From the NCBI GenBank assembly GCA_011316305.1, contig SAUG01000077.1, positions 1 through 64,000 on the forward strand: DNA of 64,000 bases, read 5' to 3'. This DNA is from Rusavskia elegans (lineage: Eukaryota; Ascomycota; Lecanoromycetes; Teloschistales; Teloschistaceae). The notes under the pieces were generated by a model. That model did not search any database. It saw only the letters and a list, made by a program, of their open reading frames with translations, and was not told where the DNA came from. Positions within the stretch are counted from its first letter, which is position 1. Each line of letters begins with the position of its first letter. Position numbers and translations under genes: made by a program. Positions 34,791-47,755 of this stretch are shown here, in pieces.

Positions 34791-36035
34791 CTACCCAAAC
34801 CTCTCTTCAATCCATCTCGCCACCAGCAGTGCAATCTGATCGCTATTTATCTCCAACATCGCAAAGTGGCCGTTTCCTCTTACACCCTCACCGGCCAATT
34901 TGGTGAAAGTAACATTCACACCTGCCTGCCTCAAAAAGGCTACCTGGCAATGATCATACAGCGCATGCACACTCGCCTCACCCACGAAGAACAGCATCGG
35001 CACTTTCGCCACATTCACCAATTTGTTGGCCGGATTCTGCTGCAAGACACAACTGACATTGGAGAGTAATCCTTCGGTATAAGTGGTCTCTCCCACATTC
35101 GCCTTCCTCAACTGACTTGGCTCCGTCACGGGCGTTTCAAAGGTCAACGGAATGTTGCTGACGCCATAAGGACGGTATGGGATAGGATCATCGATACCTT
35201 CGGAAGCCCTGATATAGCTCTGAAAGGGGCTCTGATCCCCTTCGAGCGAGATGTGAGCCGCAACGAGCTCGGGACAAGCGTCCGAGGCTTGTATGGCGTA
35301 AGCAGAGCCGATAGCATAGGCGACAAAAATTGCTTGGCCAGAGATGTAGGTGCGAAGGAGGTCGCATAGAGCCGAGCGCATGATACCTTCGACTTCGGGG
35401 CCTACGGAAGTAGGGTGAAAGCGGGAGTAGAATTCATTAAAGGCTCGGTCGTTGAGGGAGCCGTTCTTGTGGGAATCCGTTAATCATTCAGAATACGAGT
35501 ACGTGGATTCGCGGAAGCTTACCCCCGGCCACTGAGTATGGAAGCTCGCCTGATAATATTCGTTGTACCGCTCCGGCGCCGTAAAGGCTCTTTCAGCACC
35601 TTCAACGGTGCTACCTCCACCCCTTAGTCCATCCGCCGCCGGACCCGAACGTTCCATACCCCACGTATCCGGGACATACACCTGATATCCTCTGTCCAGG
35701 AAAAATGATGCCCACCCCCGTCCCCCATCAGGTTTGTTCAACCAAAGATCGCCAGCAATGTTACCACCATGGAGAAGAACCAATGGCTTTGGTTGGGTGA
35801 CGCCGCCGGCTGGGGTGAGTTGTTCCACGTAGATTTGGTTCTGGAGTATGGTGCCGCTCGCAGTCTGACTGTAGTCACCCCCGACGTAGTAGATTTTACG
35901 AGTGTGTCGGGCTTCGGTAATTTGAATTTGAGAATTGGCAGAAACTGGCGAGATAGGCACTGGTGGTGATATGGCTACCGCAATAGCAGCAAAGGAGTAA
36001 AGAAAGAGAAAAGTTAAGGGTATCTCAAACAACAT
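34791..36035 (-). CDS. Secreted alpha/beta-hydrolase-fold protein lacking the nucleophile serine, two exons
   Basis: Exons 36035-35523 and 35465-34791 around a 57-bp intron (GTAAGC..ACAAG, phase 0) give 395 residues. Residues 1-21 form a signal peptide (MLFEIPLTFLFLYSFAAIAVA). The strand-turn PLVLLHGGNIAGDLW is the oxyanion-hole HGG. VYVPDTWGMERSGP and the region before RGNGHFAML (His about 371) match the fungal secreted hydrolase/carboxylesterase group. At the nucleophile elbow, where relatives have HSxGG, this protein reads AYAIGS. Position 222 is Ala (codon GCT), so the Ser-His-acid triad is broken. The protein is either a pseudo-enzyme (binding role) or a dead but still open gene. Its frame and splice sites are intact, which argues against long neglect. 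Confidence 0.88.
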
Positions 36036-37602
36036 GATAGATGGTCCAGAAGTAGTGAGGATAGTGAACCTTAGCCGCTTACAGAAAAGGAGATGAGATT
36101 CTAGTCAAACACGTCCAGAAACAGAGATCAGAGCCTGAGGTCTTGAAGTCCGAAAAGATGGGGTGGAACGAAGAGCTGCTTTTACCTTCCAGCAGCTCCA
36201 TCTCGAAGGATGGTGGTTGCGCGTGATCAAGTAAAGAGCGGGTAAGCGCAAGGTATCCTATGCGTTGGTGGGACTTTGGCTGGCAGTAAAAGGGATAGCC
36301 GCACTGTAGATCGGCTCATCGGTATGCAGAATTCGGCCGTCAGGAGATGACCGCTCGGTTAGAGATGACCTAAGATACATTCGTGGATGAAGGATCGAAT
36401 GTGGGTCGCAGCAGCCGGCAACATTATCTTCTGCAGTACTCTGTAGTAATGACGACGAAGAACATCGAAAGGATTCCACCATTCATGTTGCCAAAGTCTC
36501 GAAGCGTACAACATCTGCCAGCGCTGCCATGGCCTCATCGCTGCAAAATCCCAGCAACTCAGTATTCGCATGTCTCCGGATTCTCTCGAAAGAGACGCAA
36601 CTTGGGCTGCTAAAACATGGCTCAGGAACTTCTCGAAGTAACAGGCGAACCTATGAGATGAGGGCAGGCATTGAGATTACCGGGAGAAGATGAAGTTTGT
36701 CTTTTTCTCGCCTTTTGGATATACCCACCCACGGTAGCCCGATGAGGCGCAGTGGCCTTGGCGTCAGATGTTTTCGCACGGGCCGTGCCAAGAAAGGCCA
36801 AGCTTCCGTGGCAATATTTCCACCTCGATCGAACGTCGTTCTTTTTGGAGCAGTGAAGTGAAGGGATAAGTACGAACGACTCTTGGGATGCTTCGCTGCT
36901 ATAGCTGACTTTATCTTTGTGTCTCACATCCCATGTCTGAGCTGTAACACGACCCAAGTTTCAACGAGGTTCGCCATGAGTCTGTCTATTTACTTTGATT
37001 ACACCTTCGAGCTGTTACCAGAGCCCCCAGATGGTACCCTACGGTGGACATCATCCCTGTACCCCCTTCGGTAAGTCTTGCCAGACCGGAAGTTGGGACA
37101 CTGAGGTCGGTCTGTTAAGGGAACATACCCCCCAAGTTGTAGCTGATACCAGCTCATTCACTCTGTCATCTTATTCTCTTTTAATGCACTCCGTAGGCAG
37201 ACAGGAAGCATATCACTCAGTCGCCCAAAGTGGACAGTACTACTTCATCAAACGCTTCGACATTATGCTGTGTATTGGTCATAACTCAAGATCCACGATA
37301 TTCGCAATCTATTTCTTGTGGGCATATTTTCCGCAAATCCAGTCCAGGACGATCTGAACGATCTGCCGCCCTTATCGTCATGGCCTGTTATCTTGATCTG
37401 ATGCAACGCGCTTGTGCATCGTCTTCGTGGGAACTTCGAAGTCTCATCCGATCAGTGCTGTCCGTAATCTTGTGGTGAATGAACGATCTCCGTGCAATCT
37501 CCGAAAGTTCCTAGCGGAGGTGACTCTGTTTCTTTCCTCTTCGCTCTTTCTGCCACGTCCAGCTTTTCCTATCCAGCCATTGACACTCTATCACTTCACG
37601 CG
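36036..37602. other. Intergenic between divergent secreted-protein genes
   Basis: No gene is supported. It separates the minus-strand hydrolase from the plus-strand secreted protein and so should contain both promoters. Small open frames (36383-36613 plus, 36622-36957 minus, 36995-37357 plus) lack motifs. Confidence 0.5.
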
Positions 37603-38691
37603 ATGGCCATTTCTTGCACCCTGAGCACCTTTCTGGTTCTCCTGAGCTCGGTACTCTTGCTCTCCATTCGACCCATTCAACAAAACGGCCATCACCGTCG
37701 CGAGCAGGTAGTTCGGTCTCAATCCTATCAAGATGTGGAGCTTGCCCTCAACATCACGTCGGACCGTACTAGGACTGTTGCTCGCCTTTTTGGTCAGCAG
37801 GATCAGACATTGAACTTCACTTCTCAACATCACCTTTTCGAGCGCGCCCTCGCCTATCAGTACGCGGTCTGCAAGGGTGGATATTTGTGGAACATGGTAC
37901 AAGAAGCTTTCGATGGCCGACGTCCTGCTGGCCGCAATTTCGGTCCAAATGACTTGGCCAATGGCTGGACAGAGACACCAATAACAGGGGGCTTGGGTGG
38001 CCTGCCCCCTGGATGGGATACCGCCTTTGCAACCTTTCCGACGATGAGCGGCAAGGCACCCACTGCGGCCGAGATTCACAACCTCTACACAGTGCAAGAC
38101 AAGCCCTTCCGAAATGCTCAAGGAAACCAAGTTCAAGTGAGCCATTCCATCGTCCAGAGCTACAGCTCTGGCGTTGCTTTGCTGAACCTCGATTAGAGCC
38201 CAACGGGAGCATCATACCAGCAATACTACGTCCCAAGTCACAATGCCATGCTGGCGAAATATGTCGAGAGCCCCACCTCCCGCCTCGCCAGCAAACACGT
38301 CCCGGCTCAGGACATTCCGAACCTCGTCCCACCACTTCATCGTCTCTCCGATCTCTCTTGGTACACATACAGCAAGCTCGCCTCCAATCCCGCACGACTT
38401 CGCTATGTTGGGCACCATTTCATCAGCAACGATGACACAAAGGCCGTTATTGACAGGATACTGCAAACGGCCTACAAGACCAATGCTCCAAACGTAGCAT
38501 GGCCTGGATTCCTTGCGAGTGTCAACAGCGATGAGGGCAAAGCGCTCTTGGCGACTCCCAATGGCGTGGGCGTTGCCTGGCTGATGATCGAACGTGCTGC
38601 GGCTTTGGGAAGAAGACGTCCCGTGGTTCGAATTTGGAACGCGAATGGATTTCGCTGCATGCTTTGGGATTTGGTTCCTGTAAGCGCTTAG
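37603..38691 (+). CDS. Secreted conserved fungal protein of unknown function, two exons
   Basis: Exons 37603-38136 and 38197-38691 give 342 residues. The intron is 60 bp with GTGAGC donor, GCTGAAC branch site and TTAG acceptor. It is a multiple of three and otherwise open; the only in-frame stop (TAG 38194-38196) is the acceptor itself. Residues 1-25 form a signal peptide or anchor (STFLVLLSSVLLLSI). Landmarks are HLFERALAYQYAVCKGGYLW, GWDTAFATFPTMSG, LSWYTYSKLASNPARLRYVG, WPGFLAS and a conserved end ATPNGVGVAWLMIERA..LG(R)..CMLWD. I recognise this end from uncharacterised Dothideomycete secreted proteins. No catalytic motif is evident. Two N-glycosylation sequons (NIT, NFT) near the N terminus fit secretion. 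Confidence 0.82.
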
Positions 38692-39676
38692 CTAGGCAAT
38701 CGTCACCCTCGAATCATGCTTGGGGTACCGTGGCTTTGGGTGATTCGCCTCACCATTTGACCTGAAGAGTAGAGTGTTTGAATTGCCGGAAGAAGACAGT
38801 CATGTGGATTGATAGAAGCGAGGGGATAGTCATCATAATGGACATTAATTGGCATATCTCTCTGTTATTCAGACGGTAGAAAATCTAGTTAGTGTTCCTC
38901 AACCGGCCAAGCGTGAGACTGCCAGACATATCATGTGGGCGACCGGTCAGGTTCCATAGCAAATCTTACCAAAGTCATGGCGATCCCAGTCGAGTCTTTA
39001 TTTTCTTCCGAAGGGCCACACCCGAAGAACTCGTTTACCTGGGCGGTAACCAAGCGTTTCAAGTAGGCGGACATGACCACCTTTCTGATGAAAATGCTCT
39101 CAGCCTCAATGTCTGAAAAAAGTGACTGACGAAGCGGCCCTACTTTGTGAGGAACGTATTTGGGGACGACGACTCTGGTTTCTTCTTGTAACGTTAGTGC
39201 GACCTTAGTGATGACATGAATAGATACCCTCTTCCCGTATATCGAGCTATCAATCTGTATCCCCAATGCCTATGTGTTCTTGCGTTTTGCACTTCTCTGG
39301 AGCCAGGCCGAGCAAAAAGGAATCTGGTAAGGGGCTCAGGGGCTCAGGGGTTCAGGGACCATGTTTGTCTCGGATGACGCAATGCTTACAAAGCGGCTGT
39401 CACGCGGAGCATCTTCAGCGGATCGGGACGGGAGCGGATTGGGCCCCATTCCAGCTAGCGTCGGGTGGTCTGATAAACCTGAGACCAGGGACCAGTGGGC
39501 TCTTGGCATCAGATCACGTGCGCGAGTGGGGCGTGTGGGTAGCGCGTTTGTACCTTCCACTTCTTTCTTGACGCGACTCAACTCGGTCATCGCAACGAAT
39601 CAACATACACCCACTTACTCCTTCGCCAGCAAGAGGCGCCTCTCTCGCTTCGTGCTGTGGACCACGTAGTCAGATC
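38692..39676. other. Intergenic, no supported gene
   Basis: No gene is seen. Near 39325-39358 GGGGCTCAGG is repeated three times in a row with one variant. Open frames at 39266-39571 and 39361-39669 have no features. Confidence 0.5.
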
Positions 39677-42600
39677 ATGGCAGAACATGGGTAAGCTTCT
39701 GATCACCCATTCTTGTCCCCGCAATGGCGTCATACTGATTCTGCTCGCGATTTGGAGGTCTCTGCACGCGAAAGCGTCCGCTGTCATACCCATCCTTACC
39801 ACCAAACCCTCCACCATCGTCGTTGCCATCTTGCACTCAGACAAAGATGCGAACAGTGATCTGCAAGAGGAGGACTTCCTTTGGATCAAGTGTCACGCTG
39901 TTAGTCCATGCTTCTTCCACCCACATTCTCCCACCCTTTCCTGCTCAGCAGCATCGTTACTGATGATTCCATGCAGAAAGTCTCCCTCAAGGTGATTCAC
40001 CAGCAATATCAAAATAAGAGTGGGGACAACCAAACGCCTTGGGTCTTGAAGCATTATGGCAGAGCTGTGAGCCTTGACAGCACGGTTGGAGACGTCAATA
40101 CATTCGACAACAATGTCGTCGTTTTGGAAGCTGTCGATACAACCCAGCTTGGCCAACCTCCACCAGCACGCAGCACACAGTCAAACACAGGAAACCCTTT
40201 GTCCCCCAAAGACCCGAATCCTCGCCTGCGGCCAGCTCCTTTTGCCCCCAAGCCCGCTCCGTTAGGCAACCACAATGAAAACTCGCGTCCATCGCCGATA
40301 ATCCCGGATGACACTCAAAATTATCACACACGAGTCTCTCCTGGACCCAACGGTGCCATGCATCATCATGTACATTACGACCGCCTTCTCCCGGATTCAC
40401 CCATCTCCACCCCTCCAAGCGCAGTGTACATTCCACCCAACCCATATGGTCGCCCCTCGTCCCATACGCCACAACAACAGCCCTTAGTGTCTGCAGCAGC
40501 TGGGCCTTCATTCGTGCAAGTTCCACAGGGGAACTTCCCAGCGTATCGCGACGCATCGATTGCCCACTACCGTCACTATTTTCACGGCGAATCTGACGGT
40601 CAGTCGATCACTCCCTCGATGAGCGAACTCACTAACGATTTGCCCTGACAGAGCTGCTTGGCCGACGCTTGTGGGCCAACTGGCTAGGGATGAGTGAGAC
40701 GGACCGCGCGCGTTACTCTCCTCAGCAACAAACAGCCCATGTAAAGACCGAAGCAGCCCCTTCGCAACAACCAGCCCGTGTCAAGACCGAAGCCGCTGCC
40801 AGCGCAACATCACAACCACAGGCAACTGCAGTCAGCTCTTCCCGACACTCTACTGCTTCTGTCACAACGACGGACGACTATGGGCAGAAACATTTCCAGC
40901 TTGCCGCGATGTTCAAGGATGCAACTCCATATGTACTTGAATCCGCTGTCGATGCGACCGTCAAGCTGCTGGATACCCTGAGAGCACCTCTTGCCGACAA
41001 GATGGAGAATAGTCCAGACGCTGAACATTGGATCCAGCAGATCGACAACCTGAAGAAGCTGGCCGTGAAGACTAAGACGGTGATCGGTGTGGTTGGTAAT
41101 ACCGGAGCTGGAAAATCCTCAGTTATTAACGCCATGTTGGAAGAGGAACGCTTAGTTCCTACCAATTGTATGAGAGCATGTACTGTACGTATATTTCGAG
41201 ATTGCACTCATTCTCTCTTTCGAGCATCGATATTGCACGGGCTGGGAGAATCCACGTCTTGCCCAAACCACGCCAGGCTGATGCTGACTCGAATACTCCT
41301 AGGCCGTCGTCACGGAGATATCCTACAACTACGAGGAACAGCCATACTCTGCCGAGATTGAATTCATTACCGCCGAGGAGTGGGCAAAGGAGCTGAAGGT
41401 GTTATTTCAGGACCTTCTTGATGGCGAAGGTAATGTAAGCCGAGAATGTACAAACGAAGACTCAGATGCTGGGATTGCCTATGCGAAGATCAAAGCTGTC
41501 TACCCGCAGAAGACCAAGGAGGATATCTCACGCAGCAGCATCGATCGCCTGTTGCAAGAAGTATCAACGATTCTAGGAGCGCGTCGAAACATCAAAGAAA
41601 CGGATTCTTTAATGTTCTACAAAAAACTGCAATCTTTCGTCGACAGTAAAGAGAAATCCACTGGCAAAAAGGACAAGGACGGCAAGAAGCCTAAGAAGGA
41701 ACGTGAACTATGGCCTCTTATTCGCGTCGTTCGTTTGTATGTCAAGTCGCCGGCATTGGCAACTGGAGCTGTAATCGTTGATCTCCCAGGGTATGTCCTC
41801 ACGTCTATGTTCGAGAAATGACGATAACTGACGTTCATACCTTGTTAGTGTACACGATGCCAACGCGGCTCGCGCAGCTGTGGCCGAGGGCTATATGAAG
41901 CAATGTACCGGACTTTGGATAGGTAAGGCGTATTTCGGAGCTACTTCACCCTAGATATTTAGCCCATCGACAATGATGAAAAGTTCCCATGTTGAGATTG
42001 ACGAAAAGATGCTGACTTCGAAATTCTTTAGTGGCACCCATCAATCGCGCTGTCGACGACAAGGCTGCCAAGTCGCTCTTGGGCGAGAGTTTCAAACGAC
42101 AATTGAAGATGGATGGTGGTTTCAGTGCGGTGACTTTCATCTGCAGCAAGACCGACGACATCAGCATTTCAGAGGCTCAAGATTCCCTTGGTTTGGATGA
42201 TAAAATGACTCCCTCCTGGGATGAGTTGGATCGCTTGTCGGCCAGACAGAAGGACCTCAAGAAACAGCTCGAGGAATTGAACAATACGAAGGCGGACTAC
42301 GAAGACGTGGCCAACGACGTTGATGAGCAGATTGAGGTTTGGGAGGTATTGGAAACCTCGGTCACTAATGTGAAGGTCACTTACCCCCCCAAAGCCAAGT
42401 CCACGAGAAAGCGCAAAGCCAGCCCAAAAGAGAGACCTTCGAAGCAGAAGAGGCGTAAGATTGTTACTGACGATGAGGATGATGACGATTTCATCGACGA
42501 CGGTAGTGAAAACGACGACAAAGATACTGAGGATGAAGACGATCTTCAGTCGTCAGATGGAGACATATCAGATCACGAATCCCAAGATCAACAGCCTCTC

Positions 42601-44918
42601 ACTGAGGAGCAGGTCAAGGCCAAGCTCGATGAGCTCAAGGCCACCAAGAAAGATGCCAGAACGCAGAAGCGCGAGATCACGGAGAAAGTGCAAGACATCA
42701 AAAAGGCGCTCCGAGAGCTTGAAGTTGCCGAGTCCAAGATCAGCAGTGAAATGTCTGCTTTATGTATCTCCGGACGCAACCAGTACTCAAAGGGGGCGAT
42801 CCAACAGGACTTTGCGGCTGGTATCAAAGAAATTGACCAGGAGATAGCTGCCGAAGAGGACGAGGATAACTTCAACCCCGAAAACGATGTCAGAGATTAC
42901 GATGAGGTCGCGAAGAGTTTACCCGTCTTCTGCGTCTCTTCGAGGGGGTACCAGAAGCTTCAAGGACGCCTTCGGAAGGATCCGCCAGTGCCTGGTTTCA
43001 CGTCCATCGAGGAGACAGAGATCCCGGCATTGCAGGCTCACGTATGTTTGACCGTGGTAGTTTGCATCAGTGGGTAGCGCTGCTGACAGTCAAGATCAGT
43101 GCGAAAAGCTTACGGAGACCGGCCGAGCGAACAACTGTCGAGCTTTCATCAACCGACTGAGTTCCCTGCTCAATTCACTGACTATATGGGCCTCGAGCGA
43201 TGGCACAGGAGCCAATCTGACGCCCGAACAGAAGGCGAAAGAAGCCAGATATCTCCAGAAGGGCATGGAGGGTCTTGAGACAGTAAGTCCTCCATATGGA
43301 GGTCCTATTACCATGTAGGAGCTCCTGTGAACATTAATATTCATGGACACCATTCCCTTATCTGTGCAGGGCTGTTGCTGACCAGAACGTGCTACAGCGC
43401 CTCGAAAAAGTCACCAAATCCTGCGCTCAAGCACTCAACGAAGAACTCGCCGATGGGATCTATGACCGCTATGACGCAGCAATTCAGGCAGCCACGTTCA
43501 ACGCAATTCACACTACAAACCACTGGGGGGCGCCTGTCAATCGCGAAAACCGTACGTTATGCAGTATGAGGACTTTGAATGGTTACTAACGCTATCACAG
43601 GTGCAGCAGGTGGACTCTTTTGGGCGACCTATAAAGTAAGCCAATCCTCAGACCTCTTTCACCCCTTGATTCATTGACTTCCGCACTGCGAGCATCAGCG
43701 CACACTTTGTAAACATCGTGCCCCATGGAGATATATGTCTTGGCATCCGCTATCTGACTTCGATGTGCTTATGCTGACCTCGAAACCTGCTAGGCCGTAT
43801 GTCGACGTAATGGGTGCTTTACGAATGCTCAAGGCACTCATAACTTCAATGAGCAGTTGATCGAGCCCATGATCAAGATCATAGCGCCTGGATGGGAACG
43901 GGTCTTTACCCGACGAGTAGCATCTGTATTGAACAACTTCACGAAAAGCATACCCGCTATCCTACTGAAGTTCCATCGGGAGATTGAGGATCGTGCCCGC
44001 AAGATCGGAACAGGCCTTGCATCACTAGCTATGCTCTCTCATCAGATCACTGTATATGAGCAGGTTATGAAGGATGCTGCAGCTAGCACCAAAGACATGA
44101 TCATCGCCAGACAAAAAGATATCAACCGTGAATTTACTCCCGTCTTGGAACGTATGATGCAACCGTCGTACGAATGGTGTGAAGCGGAACGGGGACCTGG
44201 TCAATACAAGGTAGGCTCCGCTGTAATTCACCCTACATTCATGTCTCTGATAGCCATTTAGCGCATGAAAAGCTACATGAACGACCATGTGCAGGCGCAG
44301 CAGGACGCCATGTTCCAGGCGAGCGCCAATGAAGTCAGAAACCAGCTCAAAGACATGGTCTCGAGCGTGGAAGAGACACTGGCCGACAAGACTGACGAAG
44401 TCTTCATCCAGATCAAGCGCGATTACCGGGCGGTTCTGGGTGGAGAGGACGTCCCACGAGGCGAAGTGATACCACGAGTGCAGCGACTAGTCCGTAAAGA
44501 GATCAAGAAGACCATTGATGGTGTTGAGCGGATGATGAAGATCGCCGTTGGACTTGAGGTTGAGGATCTTCCAGATGCTGTCAAGGATGAGGATGAAGCC
44601 ATGAAAAGCGATCAAGAGGATGATGATGCCGTCGATCATGTCAGAGTCGAAAAGAAGGAAATGCCAGCATCCACATCCAGCAACATTAAACGTGAGGCAG
44701 CAGATGCCACTCTTGCAATACTACAGCCATCGGCATCTATCACCAGCGAAATCGATGGTACCCCTGATCCTGCCCACACAGGGGTAAAGCATGAGATGGA
44801 GGAGCCTCAGTCCATGGACACCTCTGATCACAGTACCGGGAGCGATGCTGCAAATGACAGTGCGGCAGCAGAGGATGATGGCGACGGTGCAAGCAGCGAT
44901 GTTGACGATGTTGAGTGA
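39677..44918 (+). CDS. Dynamin/SLIP-GC-like large nuclear GTPase, twelve exons
   Basis: Exons: 39677-39690, 39758-39899, 39977-40598, 40652-41184, 41303-41790, 41849-41922, 42032-43041, 43100-43282, 43386-43551, 43601-43635, 43794-44210, 44262-44918. All join in frame to 1446 residues; the 43385 acceptor and the 14-nt first exon are the least certain. Residues about 50-105 (KVSLKVIHQQY..WVLKHYGRAVSL) may be a ubiquitin-like fold. A Pro/Gln-rich linker follows. The GTPase domain has a P-loop GNTGAGKSS (from 408), DLPG (597-600) and SKTD (663-666, the N/TKxD box). Then come coiled coil, a basic cluster (RKRK..KQKRRK, about 749-766), a long Asp/Glu run and further coiled coil. The last about 110 residues are acidic, with SUMO-site-like VKHE and IKRE. 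This matches the fungal relatives of nuclear GTPase SLIP-GC. Nuclear location is inferred. Confidence 0.9.
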
Positions 44919-46876
44919 GACACGAACGACAAAGTGGAAGATCTGAAACCAGATGCTGCTTCCACTCCCCACATTATCCGTATTGGAGTCACTGACAATC
45001 AAGTATCTGTCGGTAGTAATACTTCGGCTTGGACGTTAGTGTCTTTCTGGCGGATCCACTTTGTATTGTTACTGGATATCTTCGAGACTCCAAGGTAGGA
45101 AAAGCACTTTTGTAGGTGATTCGTGTCTGTGGCGGGGTAGTTTTCTTCAGTTTAGCTGAACATACTTGACGAAAGAATACACTGTGTTTCAAGACATGTC
45201 TGGGACGTGCTCCAGTTTCTATCATGCAAGAGATTGCTGAAGTTCGATGACAGCGAAGCTCCATTCTTTGTAGATGCGAAGGTAAAGCTTCGCCTCCCGG
45301 TGCTTCATTAGTGGAAAAGACGCTACTGCTGTCATGGGAGCTTCGTCAGAAAGCTTCATTCCCGGATGTCATTCGCATACCATCTGGCTGGGAAGGCGTG
45401 ATTGCCGTACCTTATCTCTTTCAATCTGTACCCTACTTAGGATACGTGAAATTGACGGCCGCCCATCAGCCAAAAAGCGGGGGGGGATCCTACGTCTGCT
45501 CCAGGAAGCTTTCCATATAAACAATCTTCACTACAATGCCGTCTGCAAGGGAGCAAGAGAAGACTTCGTTTCAACGCAACGCGAGTATCTTAAACGATCT
45601 CACGGTGGTCCCTAGATTCTGAACTATCTGGGCTGTAATTTGATGGGCGTCGTAGCTTGGACGGGTTCGTATATCTCTTCTTTCCCCCAAGGTCCAGACA
45701 CTGCGATTGCACGTGTGATGGTGTTCGGAGGTAAGGGGAGTTGGGTCTTGTTGGTTGGGAATAGAGGAGGTGCGACGTGGATGATTATGTGGAGATGAAG
45801 ACTAAAGTGCACCGGAGATCTTGATGGCAAAGAGAAGAGATGATGGGGAGATGAGCGAGATAGTGGAAAGTTCTTGGCGTTTGAATGTTCTTGATCGCAT
45901 TAGGATGTGGTAGCCTGGAATGGGGAAGGGGCCGTCCAGGTCCAATGAGTATACAGGATGTTCCCAGCCGGTCAGAGTGTTGGGACACTACGGTTTCACC
46001 GCTATGCCTTGCAAACAGACAGTGTTAGAACGGGTATATTAATAAAGCGTTTGGATAACCTTCCAGAAGAGACGGCGGTTAGTCATAATGAGTGTATTCC
46101 CTTCGCAGCTAGGAATTTGGGGTACTGCCACGAATGGAAAACAGGTTGTACGTCCGCCCCGCCCGGGTAAAGCTCAAATCTCTCACGGTCTTTCATGCAA
46201 TCAAATGCTGTCCAGAACCCAAGAAGCACGTACATTGGCTTAGTGAATGAGCTGTTATCGTAACAGATCTTCAAGCGATTTGAGATCTGATTCCTGTTCA
46301 TCACGCCGAGGTCATGTCATCTATTCAAAAGTCTCTTTACCTCTACGCCATCATTCGAGAAAGATCGAGTGGTATATCGAGATCTCCTCCAATACTCACA
46401 GGAAGCATGATGAATATTTTATTTATCAAATATTGAGCTGAAGCACATCACTTCTTTCTACCGAAATCTTACAGCTAACGTACCGGAATTGAGTTAGCTT
46501 GAGGAAAGCGTGCGTGCAAAGTACTCTTGGTAGCCGGTTCCAGATCATAGTTCACTGAGCTGAACGGCGCAAGATACACAGCACAAAGGCAAAGGATAAA
46601 GAAGAGCAGAGATAATCACACGGGATCTTGCAGGCCTTGGGCAGAACCTACTGGTATTGTTGTCTATACAATGAGATCAGTCTTTTTGCGGAGGAATTTG
46701 TGGTAGAGCAGCGGATGAATGCGACTTATCCGGCATATGTCGTCAAATACCTTACATCCGTCAAGACAACTACCTTCGCGACTATGATAGCATAGAGAGC
46801 ACACGGCTGATCGAATCTCGTCAGCAACCTTTTAAGTGCCCACAACCCAAAGGCCGCAGCCTTTGAATTTTGCAAT
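44919..46876. other. Intergenic, no supported gene
   Basis: About 2 kb without a defensible gene. A plus-strand frame at 45334-45615 ends KRGGILRLLQEAFHINNLHYNAVCK and reads like real protein, but no start, splice partner or family could be assigned; it may be a gene remnant. The rest has short frames only. Confidence 0.5.
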
Positions 46877-47755
46877 CGCCTCGACGATGAGCACCTTTTT
46901 GATCCCAGGGGATCCATCCATCGAGACTTCTGTCAGGCATTTCCCTTCTGGTCGGTCTTCGAACGATGTCATCCAGGTTCCCACGAATCATAATAATTTC
47001 ATCGTCAGAATTCCTCGCCAGCCAAGTTTACCGAATGCTGCTGCCAGATGCAAGCGGAAGCCATGCGGACCGCCTGACCCGCGAAACGTGGCTTCGGTCC
47101 CAGGGTACTATGCATCGATCCTGAAACCGGGAGTTCTGCGATGGAACGCCTCCGGGGACAAAACCTCACAGTGGAGATGCTCAAGCAACGTCTACCGCAG
47201 GTCGTCAGAGTGCTTCAACGAATTCATACGGCAAAACCGGCAAAGTGGATGTGTGGTTCCATCCAGTGAATGGCGTGAAGACAATGCTCGAGACAGTGAA
47301 GTCCACCAACGCCATGGAACAGAATGAGATACGACTCATTGAAGATATCATTTCCAACACGGCGGAGGTCGTGAAAGACCATCCGTGGGTGCTCTGTCAC
47401 GACGACTTCCACAGCCACAAAATCTTCCTAGAACCTGCCAAGACCAGGTTCTGTACTGAAAATATATTGGCTATCGATTTTAAGGAATGTGATCTAGGCG
47501 ACCTGATATAGGATCTTATTATTTGACCGTTAATCTTGAGTCGGAGTACGACCTATACGACTTGGAAGATCTTTACGATACCACTCTACATGAAAGACGA
47601 CGTGTTCAAGCATATATACCATTGGCCATGGTATATTGTGCGACTCGGGCTGATGTGCGTGGAGGTCCCTGGGAGCCGCCCTCCAAGGAACTTATGGGAA
47701 GGCTAAATGGGTTGGTGGGTGGAACTTGGAGCTGAGAGTACGGTAGCTGGTAGCT
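46877..47755 (+). pseudogene. Aminoglycoside/choline-kinase-like phosphotransferase pseudogene
   Basis: Pieces of an APH-fold kinase occur in order but in different frames. They are FIVRIPRQPSL (46999), then QAEAMRTA followed by an in-frame TGA (47048-47085), FGPRVLCIDPETGSSAMERL with RVLQRIHTAKPAKW (47087-47250), then PVNGVKTMLETV (47265) and WVLCHDDFHSHKIFLEP (47386). The last is the catalytic loop, with HDDFHSHK in place of the usual HxDxxxxN. AIDFKECDLGDLI (47470, metal-binding D) follows, then stops, then a last piece (47523-47735). At least two frameshifts and two stops (TGA near 47080, TAG at 47510) disable it. Splice sites do not explain the shifts. The intact parent would transfer phosphate from ATP to a small alcohol or amine substrate; the substrate is unknown. 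Confidence 0.75.

Noticed and set aside
38194..38196. In-frame TAG suggesting a pseudogene in the secreted protein gene
   Set aside because: It is the 3' splice acceptor of a well-formed 60-bp intron with GTGAGC donor and GCTGAAC branch site.
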